Shown here piece by piece: positions 55,661 through 64,000 of a stretch of DNA of 64,000 bases (its first letter is position 1; the number at the start of each line of letters is the position of its first letter). Origin of the DNA: Roridomyces roridus (taxonomy: Eukaryota > Basidiomycota > Agaricomycetes > Agaricales > Mycenaceae); NCBI GenBank assembly GCA_029378245.1, contig JARKIF010000053.1, positions 124,001-188,000 on the forward strand, in the 5' to 3' direction. The position numbers and the translations under genes are program-made. The notes below the pieces were generated by a model, which saw nothing but the letters and a program-made list of their open reading frames with translations, searched no databases and was not told where the DNA came from.

Positions 55661-56960
55661 ATAGGATTTTATATGGTATGCGGTAACCTCTCGCTGAAGT
55701 TGGTGTTCTATTTAGAGTATAGATAGCTGCCTTCAGAGCATATGTCCAGAATCGGCGAGGTAGGTGAGAGTCAATCAGCATGGTAGTTGCACGGGTCACC
55801 ATGGTGTAGTTTAACCGCTCAGCGAGACCATCCTGCTCAGGTGTATATGGAGCAGTTGTCTCATGAATGATTCCTTGCTTCTTGAATTCAATCTCCATTT
55901 CTCCAGAGGTATATTCACCACCACCATCGGTGCGAAAAAATCTGGTCCAACCTGAGCAAAACTCCCAGTGTCCAATGTGAGTATGGAACAACTTCTCAAG
56001 ATCTTTTCGAAGTTCCTTGAGTAGCCGGTAGACATCAGATTTCTTCTTTGCAAACAGGACCCATACAAAATGAGACCAATGGTCAGTCACTGTTATCCAA
56101 TATTTTGCACCACCAGGACCTTCCGGTGTCACTGGACCACCAACATCTGAAGATACAATGTCAAGAGGTCCACGAGGTTGGGATTTACTATCTGTGAAAG
56201 GTGATTTCTTCATTTTTCCAACTGCACAAGGTTCACAGAATTTGGGTGATCCTGTTAGCGATGTTATATTGCCCAGTTGACCCTTTCTGTACATCCTCTG
56301 TAGGTACTGGAAATTGGTGTGTCCAGTAATGCGATGCAAATGGTTGATGTCCATGGCAAATAGTGCTTTGGGGTCTGAGCTCAGAGGTACTGTCAAGATG
56401 TGGTAGAGGCCGCGTTGATATTTAGCCTCAATCATCCGTCTGCGATTGGTGTCACGAACTACGCACTGATCACCTTCAAAAATGCACTTGTAGCCTTTTC
56501 TGGCAATACGTGGGACTGAGACAAGAGTTAAACCAAAGGTTGGAATATGCAAAGCTTTCAGCGAAACATCAGTGGTTCCATCTTTGGTTTTGCAAGATAA
56601 TCTGATGATTCCAGTGCCAATGGCGTCACAGAATGAGTTGTCTCCCAAGCGTACGCGCCGTGGTGGATCCAAGACCTTGTAAGTGCCAGTTTCAAACCAA
56701 TCGAGGTGAGGTGTCATAGTGGTGGATGCACCAGAGTCCATGATTATCACATATTTAGCTTTCTCAGAGTCCCACGAGATATAAGCGGACATAGCAGCAT
56801 AGGATTTGGAAGAAACAGAATATTCTACAGCTAAATCAGCATGATCCTCCTCTTCAGAGTCAGAGTCCAATGCAGCTGGGTTTGCAGTATTTTTGCGACC
56901 TTTGCGACCTTTGGCAGATGGAGCTTGGTTCTGCTTGGCATTCTGTACCATCTGTATCAT
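55521..56960 (-). CDS. Copia pol, 5' part: zinc-knuckle end, protease, integrase
   Basis: The frame starts within the gag zinc knuckle (the residues before the first Met would read THTTEEC). It has the aspartic protease motif YVIIMDSGASTTM, the integrase HHCC zinc region (LHRITGHTNFQYL ... FCEPCAVGKM) and the DDE core: DIVSSDVGGP, RTDGGGEYTSGE and TPEQDGLAERLN. It then reaches VFGCKAYPWIPEEK, where a frameshift leads to a stop after about 20 aberrant codons. The first Met codon overlaps the gag stop in ATGA. Confidence 0.93.
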   Translation of the reverse strand: MIQMVQNAKQNQAPSAKGRKGRKNTANPAALDSDSEEEDHADLAVEYSVSSKSYAAMSAYISWDSEKAKYVIIMDSGASTTMTPHLDWFETGTYKVLDPPRRVRLGDNSFCDAIGTGIIRLSCKTKDGTTDVSLKALHIPTFGLTLVSVPRIARKGYKCIFEGDQCVVRDTNRRRMIEAKYQRGLYHILTVPLSSDPKALFAMDINHLHRITGHTNFQYLQRMYRKGQLGNITSLTGSPKFCEPCAVGKMKKSPFTDSKSQPRGPLDIVSSDVGGPVTPEGPGGAKYWITVTDHWSHFVWVLFAKKKSDVYRLLKELRKDLEKLFHTHIGHWEFCSGWTRFFRTDGGGEYTSGEMEIEFKKQGIIHETTAPYTPEQDGLAERLNYTMVTRATTMLIDSHLPRRFWTYALKAAIYTLNRTPTSARGYRIPYKILFDCPADIRHLHVFGCKAYPWIPEEKTPETEIWGQSKILHLHWIPRA

Positions 56961-57760
56961 ACTCCGGCATTCCTCCGTGGTATGTGTAGCATTCTTTTAT
57001 GGAGAAGACAGAATTTATTACGCTCACGGCCCACTTTGTCCTTGCCAGACTTGGAGGCAGCTGAAGCCAGAGCAGCTTCATTCCCAGATTCACCAGGTGT
57101 GGGATTAGCTCCAATGGCTATAAGCCGGGAGCGGACTTTGTCCCAAGTGATTCCTGTACCCAGAGAGGACACAATGTTTCCTCTGATGCCAGCCCAATAG
57201 ATATTATCAGGGAATGTGTTGAGCAACACAAGTGGCTGCAGATCCTGGGATAGGGGATATTTGAGTCTGAGGAGCCGGTCAAGGTGGCCTTCGACGATCC
57301 GGATATGATCCTCAATCTGTTTCTTCTCTGGGGTCTTGTCCTGTTCAGCTACAAATTTTGTGCCAAACAGCTGGGCAACAACGGACATGGCCATTTCGGC
57401 AGGATTGTCCTCCTCAAAACGTGTGCGGAGTTTGACCCAGAGGAGACCAGCGGAGGATTCCTCCATATATTCGAGCTGCAGTTCTGGTGCCAGGTATTTG
57501 TTGATAATGCCAACTGCCCGGCTGTTGCGTTCCTCTGGAGCATCGTGCAAAGGACCTGTATGGGGAGGAACTATAGTCCCAGGAGTCCCAGGAGTAGGAG
57601 TGGAGGCTGCAACAGAAACCAAAGCATCTGCGGCAGAGGGAGCAGTGATGACTTTCTCTAGGATAGTGAAAACACCTTCCCGGCGCAGTTCATTTTGAAC
57701 AGCCAGTCGGAAGGGCATCCAGTCAGAAGCCGAAGACAGTTGGAGAGTTTCAGAAGACAT
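56957..57760 (-). CDS. Copia gag
   Basis: 267 codons starting MSSETLQLSSASDWMPF at 57760. It has the UBN2/gag-like helical region (AVGIINKYLAPELQLEYM, LWVKLRTRFEEDNPAEM, IEDHIRIVEGHLDRLLRL) and a C-terminal start of a zinc knuckle (NKFCLLHK). The knuckle is cut by a frame change in CCATAAAAGAATGC: after two bases are set aside the next residues would be NATHTTEEC, giving a C-x2-H...H-x4-C type knuckle. The stop TGA overlaps the Met of the next ORF. Confidence 0.88.
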   Translation of the reverse strand: MSSETLQLSSASDWMPFRLAVQNELRREGVFTILEKVITAPSAADALVSVAASTPTPGTPGTIVPPHTGPLHDAPEERNSRAVGIINKYLAPELQLEYMEESSAGLLWVKLRTRFEEDNPAEMAMSVVAQLFGTKFVAEQDKTPEKKQIEDHIRIVEGHLDRLLRLKYPLSQDLQPLVLLNTFPDNIYWAGIRGNIVSSLGTGITWDKVRSRLIAIGANPTPGESGNEAALASAASKSGKDKVGRERNKFCLLHKRMLHIPRRNAGV

Positions 57761-57855
57761 GATAGTGATCTGTATCTGTCAATGGCCGTGGGTTGATTGG
57801 TTGTTGCACGAGGCGATACTCGTAGGAGTGAGTCTTCTTGCAGGGAGTCTGTTTA

Positions 57856-57883
57856 GAGCACTAGCGCTCCGGGGCCCATAACC
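57856..57883 (-). other. Copia primer-binding site (half-tRNA initiator-Met type)
   Basis: Next to the 5' LTR the plus strand reads GGGGCCCATAACC. The word GGGCCCATAACC is that of the anticodon stem-loop of initiator methionine tRNA (CAU anticodon), so the element RNA would pair with the 3' end of a tRNA half ending in the anticodon loop, as in Drosophila copia. The tRNA of this organism is not in the window; the match relies on known plant/fungal tRNA-iMet sequences. Confidence 0.7.
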
Positions 57884-58060
57884 TGTCAAGATCTGTAATA
57901 GCGCGAATAGCGCGTACCTCAGTTCACCCGCAATGTGGGATAAAAGACTGAGGGTGAGATGCGAGCATGAGCAGTATATATACGTAGAGTGTGGTATGAA
58001 TCTAAGAAGAGATGGGAACTGTCAACGGAGGCCCGGGCGGAAGATCATCATTTCTTGACA
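57884..58060 (-). repeat. Copia 5' LTR (177 bp)
   Basis: Begins TGTCAAGATC and ends TTTCTTGACA (plus strand). It is the same as the 3' LTR except that it lacks the 122-bp internal segment between two direct repeats. It contains GATAAAAGACTG and a TATATATACG word, candidates for promoter signals. Confidence 0.92.
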
Positions 58061-58122
58061 CTCGTTACCGCATGCCGTTGGAGCCACCAGGTGGCTTCTG
58101 GTGGCTGACCGCAAAGTCTCTA

Positions 58123-59367
58123 TTCCCTAGTCCTGCGGCGCTGCTGAGGATTGAGTGTGTCGACAAGACCGTTGCGCAAGGCACGACTCCGAACGAGAAG
58201 AAATACAAAAGCAACTCCGATCTGATACAACTCTGATGAGCAACTGGCGAACGGAGCAATGACGCCAGGCGGCCAAGACGGAGCAAGCACTACGATGATG
58301 CCAGCTTGAGTGACTCGAAGGGCCGAGGAATCGTTATGTAAAGGCAATCCGAAAGATAGGAGCATTATGATTGTGGAATCGTGGATGCTGACCAGGGGCT
58401 GGTGGTCGTGGTCGGAAAGAAGGAAAGTGGTGATCCCATCGAACATACCCGATCAGTCACAGCCTTAGCTCTTGACCACCACCATGACACCGACCGCTGT
58501 GTTTGTGCCGAGTCTTCGGCTCTGGATTCGTCGTCCATCTCGATCTCCTGCCTGTCAATGTATTCCCTCGCTGGGCTCTTGTCTAATCGATTCTAGATCT
58601 TCTCTCGTTCAGGCCATGTCCGCCGAGTTCGGTGCTAAGAAGTTCTTGTTCGCTCCCACCCTAAGCCTCGCTTCAAGTTCCTCGCTCCTCCAGAGCCCCT
58701 TTCCGTCTGACTTGTGTACGGGCTCATGCGGTCGTGACCCCTTTGGGCGTACTGAGGTCCCGTGACCCGTCTCGAACGCCGCGTCCGCCGCGTCACCGCA
58801 TCGTCAACCCTTCGACTACACCACTGAACTCCTCATCCAAGCCTTCGTTTTACTCCATTCTTTGACCATCCACTGACATCTGCGCTCAAAAACAGACTAC
58901 AAGGAACCAGGGACATGGCGCCCTTCGCTGCGTCACCGCCTAACAGCCGCCGCCTCCCAGCCGTTCTACCCCCGACCGCGGCGAAATATCCTGGCCTAGA
59001 GAAATCGGCATCAGCTAGGCTCATATGGGTCCCATTCCTCAGATGCATGTGTCGTAGAGCTGGGTTGAAGCTCCGAATGCTGTGCTACCATCTCGCTTCT
59101 GTGTAGCCCTGATTTTGCTTCGGCGCTGTCGCGCACCTCGCGTTACTTCCATTGACAGGGGTTCGGCCTTGAGGTTGTGTTGTTGTACAGAAATCGGCCG
59201 TATGGCGAGTATTCCTTTAGCATTTCGTTTTGCTAAGGAACTGACTGGCTTTCTGGACGTCTAGTTACACGCGAAGATTTCGGCCCCGTCGGTTCCAATG
59301 CCACAAAGGAGCTGGGGTTTAAAGCAGCCTCCGAGGTGCTGAAAAATCGCTCGCTCGCTGTTCACAC
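58123..59367. other. Intergenic region, no gene recognised
   Basis: Several short GC-rich ORFs on the plus strand (58381-58596, 58472-58765) with no family. This is the promoter side of the acyltransferase. Confidence 0.35.
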
Positions 59368-61090
59368 ATGCAGGTCGATACTTTCAACACTGGTGCGCCA
59401 CTCCCACGGGGTCTCGAGTCCTTATCCTCATTCTTTTTTAGTATGGGTCGCACCTCATGACGCAGACTCTGTCTACGCCAAGGTGTTCCCTCTTCCTCTG
59501 CCCGGCACCGATCGAGTCATGAACATGGCCGTTAATGCATCGCTAATTTTTCCCGGGCATCTTGATGACGAGCGTTTGATCGCCACGTTTCGCGACTCGC
59601 TGACCTACTACCCCCACTTCACCGCAAGACTCAACATTAAAGGAGATGATTGGTGGGTATGTAACCTCGTCTACTTCCCGAAAAGGCGAGTTATTTCTAC
59701 CCCATAGCTTGGTGCCGGAAAGCGCGGCATTCCAATTAGGTTGCAGACCACAGATGACCCGCTGAACCACCACCCTACCTTTGCGCTCGCGCCCACACAG
59801 ATTATCGATCAAGTCTCTGTAGACCTTTCAGGGGCGAGCGAGCCTGACTGGGACGAGCCTATGCTACAGATCACGGTGACCTACTGCCCCAGGACAAACG
59901 AGTCGGCCATTGGGTGGTCTCACAATCATATTCTAGGTGGGTTTTAGCACACTAATCCGTGCTATGCTTACACTTTCCAGGGGACGGCCACTTGGTCATG
60001 CATTTCTTGGGTGCCTGGTCTCAATATTATCAAGGCAAGGAACCTTTATTCGGTCGACCGACATACGAAAAATACCGGAATCCACACCCTCCCGCGGAAT
60101 ACACCAACAACCCCGAAGCGCATGATTTTGCTACGCGCCATTTGCCGCATCTCAAGGAAATCCATCCCCCAGATCAATATGCCGAGATGGAAAAGGTTGC
60201 GAGTGACTCGACGACGCTCGTGGAGCTGTTGTTCAGTGCACACCAGCTCGAACGACTGCGCACCATCGCAGACTCGTGGGTTGGGGACTCTGTGAATGGC
60301 GGCTCTCGGAGTCGGACTGCTCCGCAAGACGCTCTCGGGGCGTATTTCATCGCAACCATGAATCGTTGTCTTGAAGTGCCTATCACACGCGTAATGAACA
60401 CCGTCACTGTGCGTCGTGCTTCCTGAATGGGGCCGTTCTCGCTGATTAGTTCAGTCTCGCGGCATCAAGAATCCAGACTATCTGAAACCGGGCGACTGGC
60501 GTGCTCCAGGCCATTTTGCCACCGGAAACAACATCTATCAGGTCTACACCCCCACTCTTTCAATCGAAGAAGCATCTTCCATTGGAGCAGTAGCCGCTGC
60601 TATCCGCAAGTCCGTTAATGAAGCGAGGCAGTATGAGCATGCTAAACGCGTCTTTGCGATTTCCGAACCCATATCAGCACGTCTGGCCAGAGAGAAAACA
60701 TTCTACAAGGGCTGGGATGACGGTCTATTCTGCATCAACGCTATGGGCAGGTGCGAGGCTTTGTTGACGTTCGGTTCTTTCTCAGGAGAATCACACAGAT
60801 CTGATGGTTCTATCCTGCACTTTGGATTCGGAAACGTCCGGATGGCTACGTACGGAAGCTGGCCCGGAATTCTACGTTGCTTCCCTGCGCCGTCGGTACT
60901 CCAGCTGGACGGGTCGTGGATTTGGAATGGGGACGGTCTTATCATGTGGGCACCCGTTCCGACCAAGATTCACGATAGGTTCTTGGCGATGGTCGCAAGT
61001 GATTTGAATTCCAACGCATTCCCTGTTAACATCGCAACGAGGGAGATGGAGGCGCAGGAGAAGATTCGGCGTGCTAGAGCCAGACTGTAA
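59368..61090 (+). CDS. Transferase-family (BAHD-like) acyltransferase
   Basis: Five exons: 59368-59392, 59442-59656, 59708-59936, 59981-60408 and 60455-61090, giving 510 aa. The tiny first exon (MQVDTFNT) is chosen because it joins in phase to VWVAPHDADSVYAKVFPLP. The HxxxD motif is SHNHILGDGHLVMHF, whose central Gly is rebuilt across intron 3 (H and D are both present). The second structural motif near the C-terminus is HFGFGNVRM, in the position of DFGWG. NYL-type segments TLEL-like and VPTKIHDRFLAMVASDLNS complete the second half. The family (trichothecene 3-O-acetyltransferase, BAHD) moves acyl groups from CoA to hydroxyls or amines of secondary metabolites; the substrate is unknown and no metabolite cluster is beside it. 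A GT...AG pair at 60751-60785 would be a 35-nt intron, but it shifts the frame, so it is not used. Confidence 0.85.
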
Positions 61091-62272
61091 AATATAAAAT
61101 GGCGATGACATAGAGCTGGGTGCTGAGAGTGCAGCGCCGTCGGAGTACCAGCGACGGGTAAGTACAATGGATGAGATACCGGTAGTACCGAACTCGCGAG
61201 TCATGGGAAAGAACAACGAATCAATGCAGCAGAGAAACTGAGAGTCGCTGTAGCGTTGCTTGCGTGTTGCATACAAGTGGCACATCGACAGGCTCTTCAG
61301 CCAAGCAAGTTGCAAGCAAATTCGTCTGGACTTTGATGCGCCGATGTTTTCGTGTATTACTTTCTGATTGCCGCGCTGCCTTGCTTCCGACCACCACCTG
61401 CCTTGAAGCTTGAAGCACAACAGTTTCACCTCGGGTTTTTCTCTGTCGCGAGCTCACTATCTGTGGCTGGTCCTCCTCCTGTTAAAGTTTCTCGATCCTC
61501 GGAATGCACGCGCTTAACATTTGCCCAGTACACGTGGATGCTGTTCCAGTGTCGGTCGCGTCTCGATGACCGGCTCTCTGCAGAGTAATCTCTTCCCTGC
61601 GGCCCCTGCCTAAGAACGGGATAGGCAGGGCCGATCCCTCATCAAGTGATCAAACTCGGACAACTAGAAGTCGGTCGCGACTCCCAGATGGCGCATCGGA
61701 TCGGCTCGGATTCGGGGACTAGAGTCAAGTACTACCCTACACCGCTGTCTCTTGCGCTCGGTGGAGACTCGGATGCACAGCCAAATGATAAATCTAACGG
61801 TTCTAGAAAATCAATGTTCGCCTCTGGCTGGGTCTCCAAAATACGTCAGCTCTCCACAACAATTAAGGACACGGTGTCAAGACGATAGGCAGTGCCTCAT
61901 CTCTATCTCTCATGGCCCTGAGTCACTTACTTTCTGCCCTCATCTTCGATCCCCAAGTCCCTCGCTAACCCTTTCAGTCGGTCGCCTGCCCGTGCCCTGG
62001 TGGGTGTGATTGACAGCCTTTTCGGGAATCGCCATGCCAATATGTCTCGCGCTGGTTTGTTCACAGCACTGAGCAGTCTATTTCCTGTGGGCTTATTCGT
62101 ATTCTCGAGCTCCATCTTTGATAAATTCACAGGAATGAATAGTGTATCCAAGCAATCTCCACGTGGCGCGGCATGTCGTGTACAGCAGTTAAGGATAGCT
62201 CACTTCGGGGTGAGTACACAAGACAGTGTGTCAGCTGCCTTTCCGCTTGACCCTCTCTCTCTCACTTCCCTC
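61091..62272. other. Intergenic region, upstream of ARM copy C
   Basis: No gene recognised. An in-frame extension of ARM copy C (from 62000) is open but not shared by copies A and B, so I do not include it. Confidence 0.4.
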
Positions 62273-64000
62273 ATGCCACCCCTACAACGCCAAGAAACTC
62301 GCACTAGCCTCCTAAGCTGGTGGTCCGACAGCAATCCACTGCTTCAGGCTGGGCCGACGATCAACCTACATGCCGCTGCAAAACCGCTGATGAAATGGAT
62401 GCACCACCAGCGAGCTCTCGGCATCATCGGGAAGCACAACGAAGTCCCACTCACAGCGGAGCTCTTGGACATTTATGCGTCCTATTTATCGTACGTGTCG
62501 CCTGGTGGCGACTGTAAGGAGATGCTGACATCTGCAAGGTACAAATACATCTCCCTCGCCACACAGAGGACCGTTTTGAAGCACTTATCAACCAGAGCGT
62601 GGTTGTTGAAGACCGACGTCGCAGAAATACTACGTTCCCCCATCCTCGAGCAAATCCCTCGACTCCTGGAGTCACATGACAGACAGCTGCAGATCTTAGC
62701 GTGCTCGCTAGTGGGGAAGCTACTCGCACACCAATACGGAATCGCTGGGCAATTTACGTCAAGGTGAGTACTTTCACTTCTTTTTCTGAGTTCCAGGACA
62801 TTAATCCTCGTCAGCGTCAAAGACGAAGACGCGTTGGTTCAGATCACGTATATCTTGGTCGTCGTCCTGGGGCAGCCCGAACGTGCCATGATAGAAGCCT
62901 TCCAGACTTTGCTGGAATCCAACACCGAGGCCGTCCGACGTTGGTCATGCATTCTCATTAAGGATTTGGCACGTGAAAAGGCTGCTGAAGGTGTCCTTAC
63001 CGCCTCGGAGGTGATTGAGAAGCTTGTGGGGCTCCTATGGTGAATCTAATTCATCTCTAACCACAACAAACTCATTGTTCGCTAGTGATTCGGATGACGA
63101 TGTCGTTCAGGTCGCCATGTCCGCACTGGCTGAAATCTCGCAATCATCCGACGGCACTACGGCTCTTCTGGCGACAAACGTGCTTAATACCGTTGGTCGC
63201 ACACTGAACTCCCCCAGTGTGAATATGCGCTTGTCTGCATGCACTTTTCTCATGGCCTTGGCAAAGAGGGAATCCAACGTTTCAGCGATTTTGGATGCAA
63301 TTCCGATTCGACGGTGGCTCGAGTTGTTGAGGCAAGTTCCATTCATCTTTCCGCACAGACACGGGGACTTATTGGTATTCATGGTGCAGAGATAAGAAAG
63401 ATGTCTTCTTTTACGCCACAAAAGTGCTTGTCAAATTGTCCCAATGGGATGATTTCGCATGGGCGGTCATCCGGTCTAACATGTTGGAAGTCATCTCGCA
63501 CTTGCTCTCGATTCGCTCCCGGACTTTCAACTTGTGTATGCTACTTGGAGCCTTGGCAGACAAAGAATTCACAATCTCGTCCATTTTGGCGGCCATCCCG
63601 ATTCAAAAATTCGTGTTCATCTTAGAGTGAGGTGTTGATGCCTCTTCAATCCATGGAGTGCTGATCTGAACCCAGCTATGAAGAATACTCGCCATCGGTG
63701 CATCAAGATCATACCTCGGCCGGTTTTGTATTAGTGCAGCTTTCACAGTGGCCACAGGGAGCGATGGGCGTTGTCACGGTGCTAAATATGCTGGACTCCT
63801 ACCTTTCACGACGAGGCAGTGGTACCCAATACTGGCTACCCAAAATTGTTACGCAATTGGCAAGACATAAAGATCTGGTTCCCGTCATCCTGGCGAGCTC
63901 TGCTGTTGCCACTTTGTGGTCACTTGTATGGTAAGTCTGCATCTCCCTATACCTGACTTCCGTTTATAATTGTAATTTTAGTTGCGAGGATGGTCGATTT
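62273..64000 (+). CDS. Armadillo-repeat-type protein, copy C (3' end outside window)
   Basis: Exons 62273-62490, 62539-62763, 62815-63039, 63086-63331, 63390-63626, 63676-63930 and the first 19 bases of exon 7 (63982-64000). The start MPPLQRQETRTSLL then SWWSDSNPLL is shared with A and B. The repeats continue with EILRSPILEQIPRLLES, ALVQITYILVVVLGQPE, RRWSCILIKDLA and AMSALAEISQSSDG. It is open up to the edge, with the same intron positions as A and B. Intron 4 uses a GC donor, while introns 3 and 6 use GT. Sequence divergence from A and B is larger than between those two (for example ARAWLLKTDVAE against DRAYLSKADVGE), so C split off first. Function unknown. Confidence 0.85.

Larger units (their letters stand above)
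52963..58060 (-). mobile_element. Ty1/copia LTR retrotransposon
   Basis: The element has 5-bp target duplication CTCGT (52958-52962 and 58061-58065). LTRs start TGTCAAG and end CTTGACA. Coding order on the minus strand is gag, protease, integrase, reverse transcriptase and RNase H, the copia order. A primer-binding region follows the 5' LTR and a purine tract precedes the 3' LTR. Two frameshifts break the coding region, so this copy is not autonomous as written. Confidence 0.95.
52706..58122. mobile_element. Older inverted-repeat element (GGTGGC family), split by a copia insertion
   Basis: The left end TAGAGACTTTGCGGTGAGCC (52706) and right end GGCTGACCGCAAAGTCTCTA (58122) are inverted repeats. 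Both continue with GGTGGCTCCAACGGCATGCG in inverted orientation. Removing the retrotransposon and one target copy leaves an element of about 310 bp full of GCCACC/GGTGGC words. The 8-bp flanks ATCCCCAT and TTCCCTAG agree at only five of eight positions, as expected if old. Confidence 0.75.

Noticed and set aside
58381..58765. Plus-strand ORFs of 71 and 97 codons upstream of the acyltransferase
   Set aside because: Low-complexity Ser/Pro codons without a family or start context; not supportable as a gene.
60751..60785. 35-nt GT-AG intron in the acyltransferase
   Set aside because: Removing it shifts the frame away from HFGFG and the conserved C-terminus; the unspliced frame is continuous.
62000..62272. 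N-terminal extension of ARM copy C
   Set aside because: Open and in frame, but neither paralogue A nor B has it; the shared start is MPPLQRQ at 62273.

Overview
The window is a piece of a filamentous basidiomycete genome, most likely an agaric close to Mycena. The reasons are genes broken by many 45-60 nt introns, fungal-type F-box/LRR genes, a C2-TPR-CHAT gene, a family of armadillo-type genes opening with a WWSDSN motif, a Ran1-like kinase and a very high load of transposable elements. The genus is an inference from remembered family resemblance; no search was run.

Layout. 0-9 kb: the tail of an F-box/LRR-type gene, a vacuolar-type serine carboxypeptidase (-), a secreted conserved hypothetical gene split by an oversized intron, a relic of the armadillo family (-) and a damaged F-box gene. 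9-17.3 kb: a full-length LINE (-) with an uninterrupted 1775-codon ORF, a CCHC/RGG fragment at its 5' side and two 3'-tail copies at its 3' side. 17.5-23 kb: armadillo-family copy A, an F-box-like remnant and a Ser/Pro-rich gene. 23.6-24.1 kb: a hAT-like non-autonomous element. 25.3-29.8 kb: a C2-TPR-CHAT gene (-). 31.2-36.9 kb: a D-2-hydroxyacid dehydrogenase (-), armadillo copy B, a truncated duplicate of the dehydrogenase and a protein kinase without a visible DFG segment. 37-41.8 kb: a stack of terminal-inverted-repeat elements, three of them with perfect 8-bp target duplications. 42.7-44 kb: a multi-pass membrane protein. 44.4-50.6 kb: a tandem segmental duplication carrying two intact genes and one decapitated gene for a 103-aa six-cysteine secreted protein. 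50.8-58.1 kb: another inverted-repeat element, then a Ty1/copia retrotransposon nested in an older inverted-repeat element. 59.4-61.1 kb: a transferase-family acyltransferase. 62.3 kb to the end: armadillo copy C, cut by the window edge.

No biosynthetic cluster or operon-like logic is visible. The genes look like accessory lineage-expanded families (ARM, F-box, CHAT, small secreted proteins) in a transposon-rich landscape. The most notable candidates are the C2-TPR-CHAT protein with TPRs apparently amplified in pairs, the duplicated six-cysteine secreted proteins, a LINE whose RNase H domain has lost its catalytic acidic residues, a kinase lacking DFG, GT/GC donor switching in paralogous introns, and several hAT-like elements each packed with its own short motif. 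Exon joins for the three ARM genes, the CHAT gene, the acyltransferase and the two small secreted genes were worked out by hand, and their lengths are divisible by three (copy C up to the edge).
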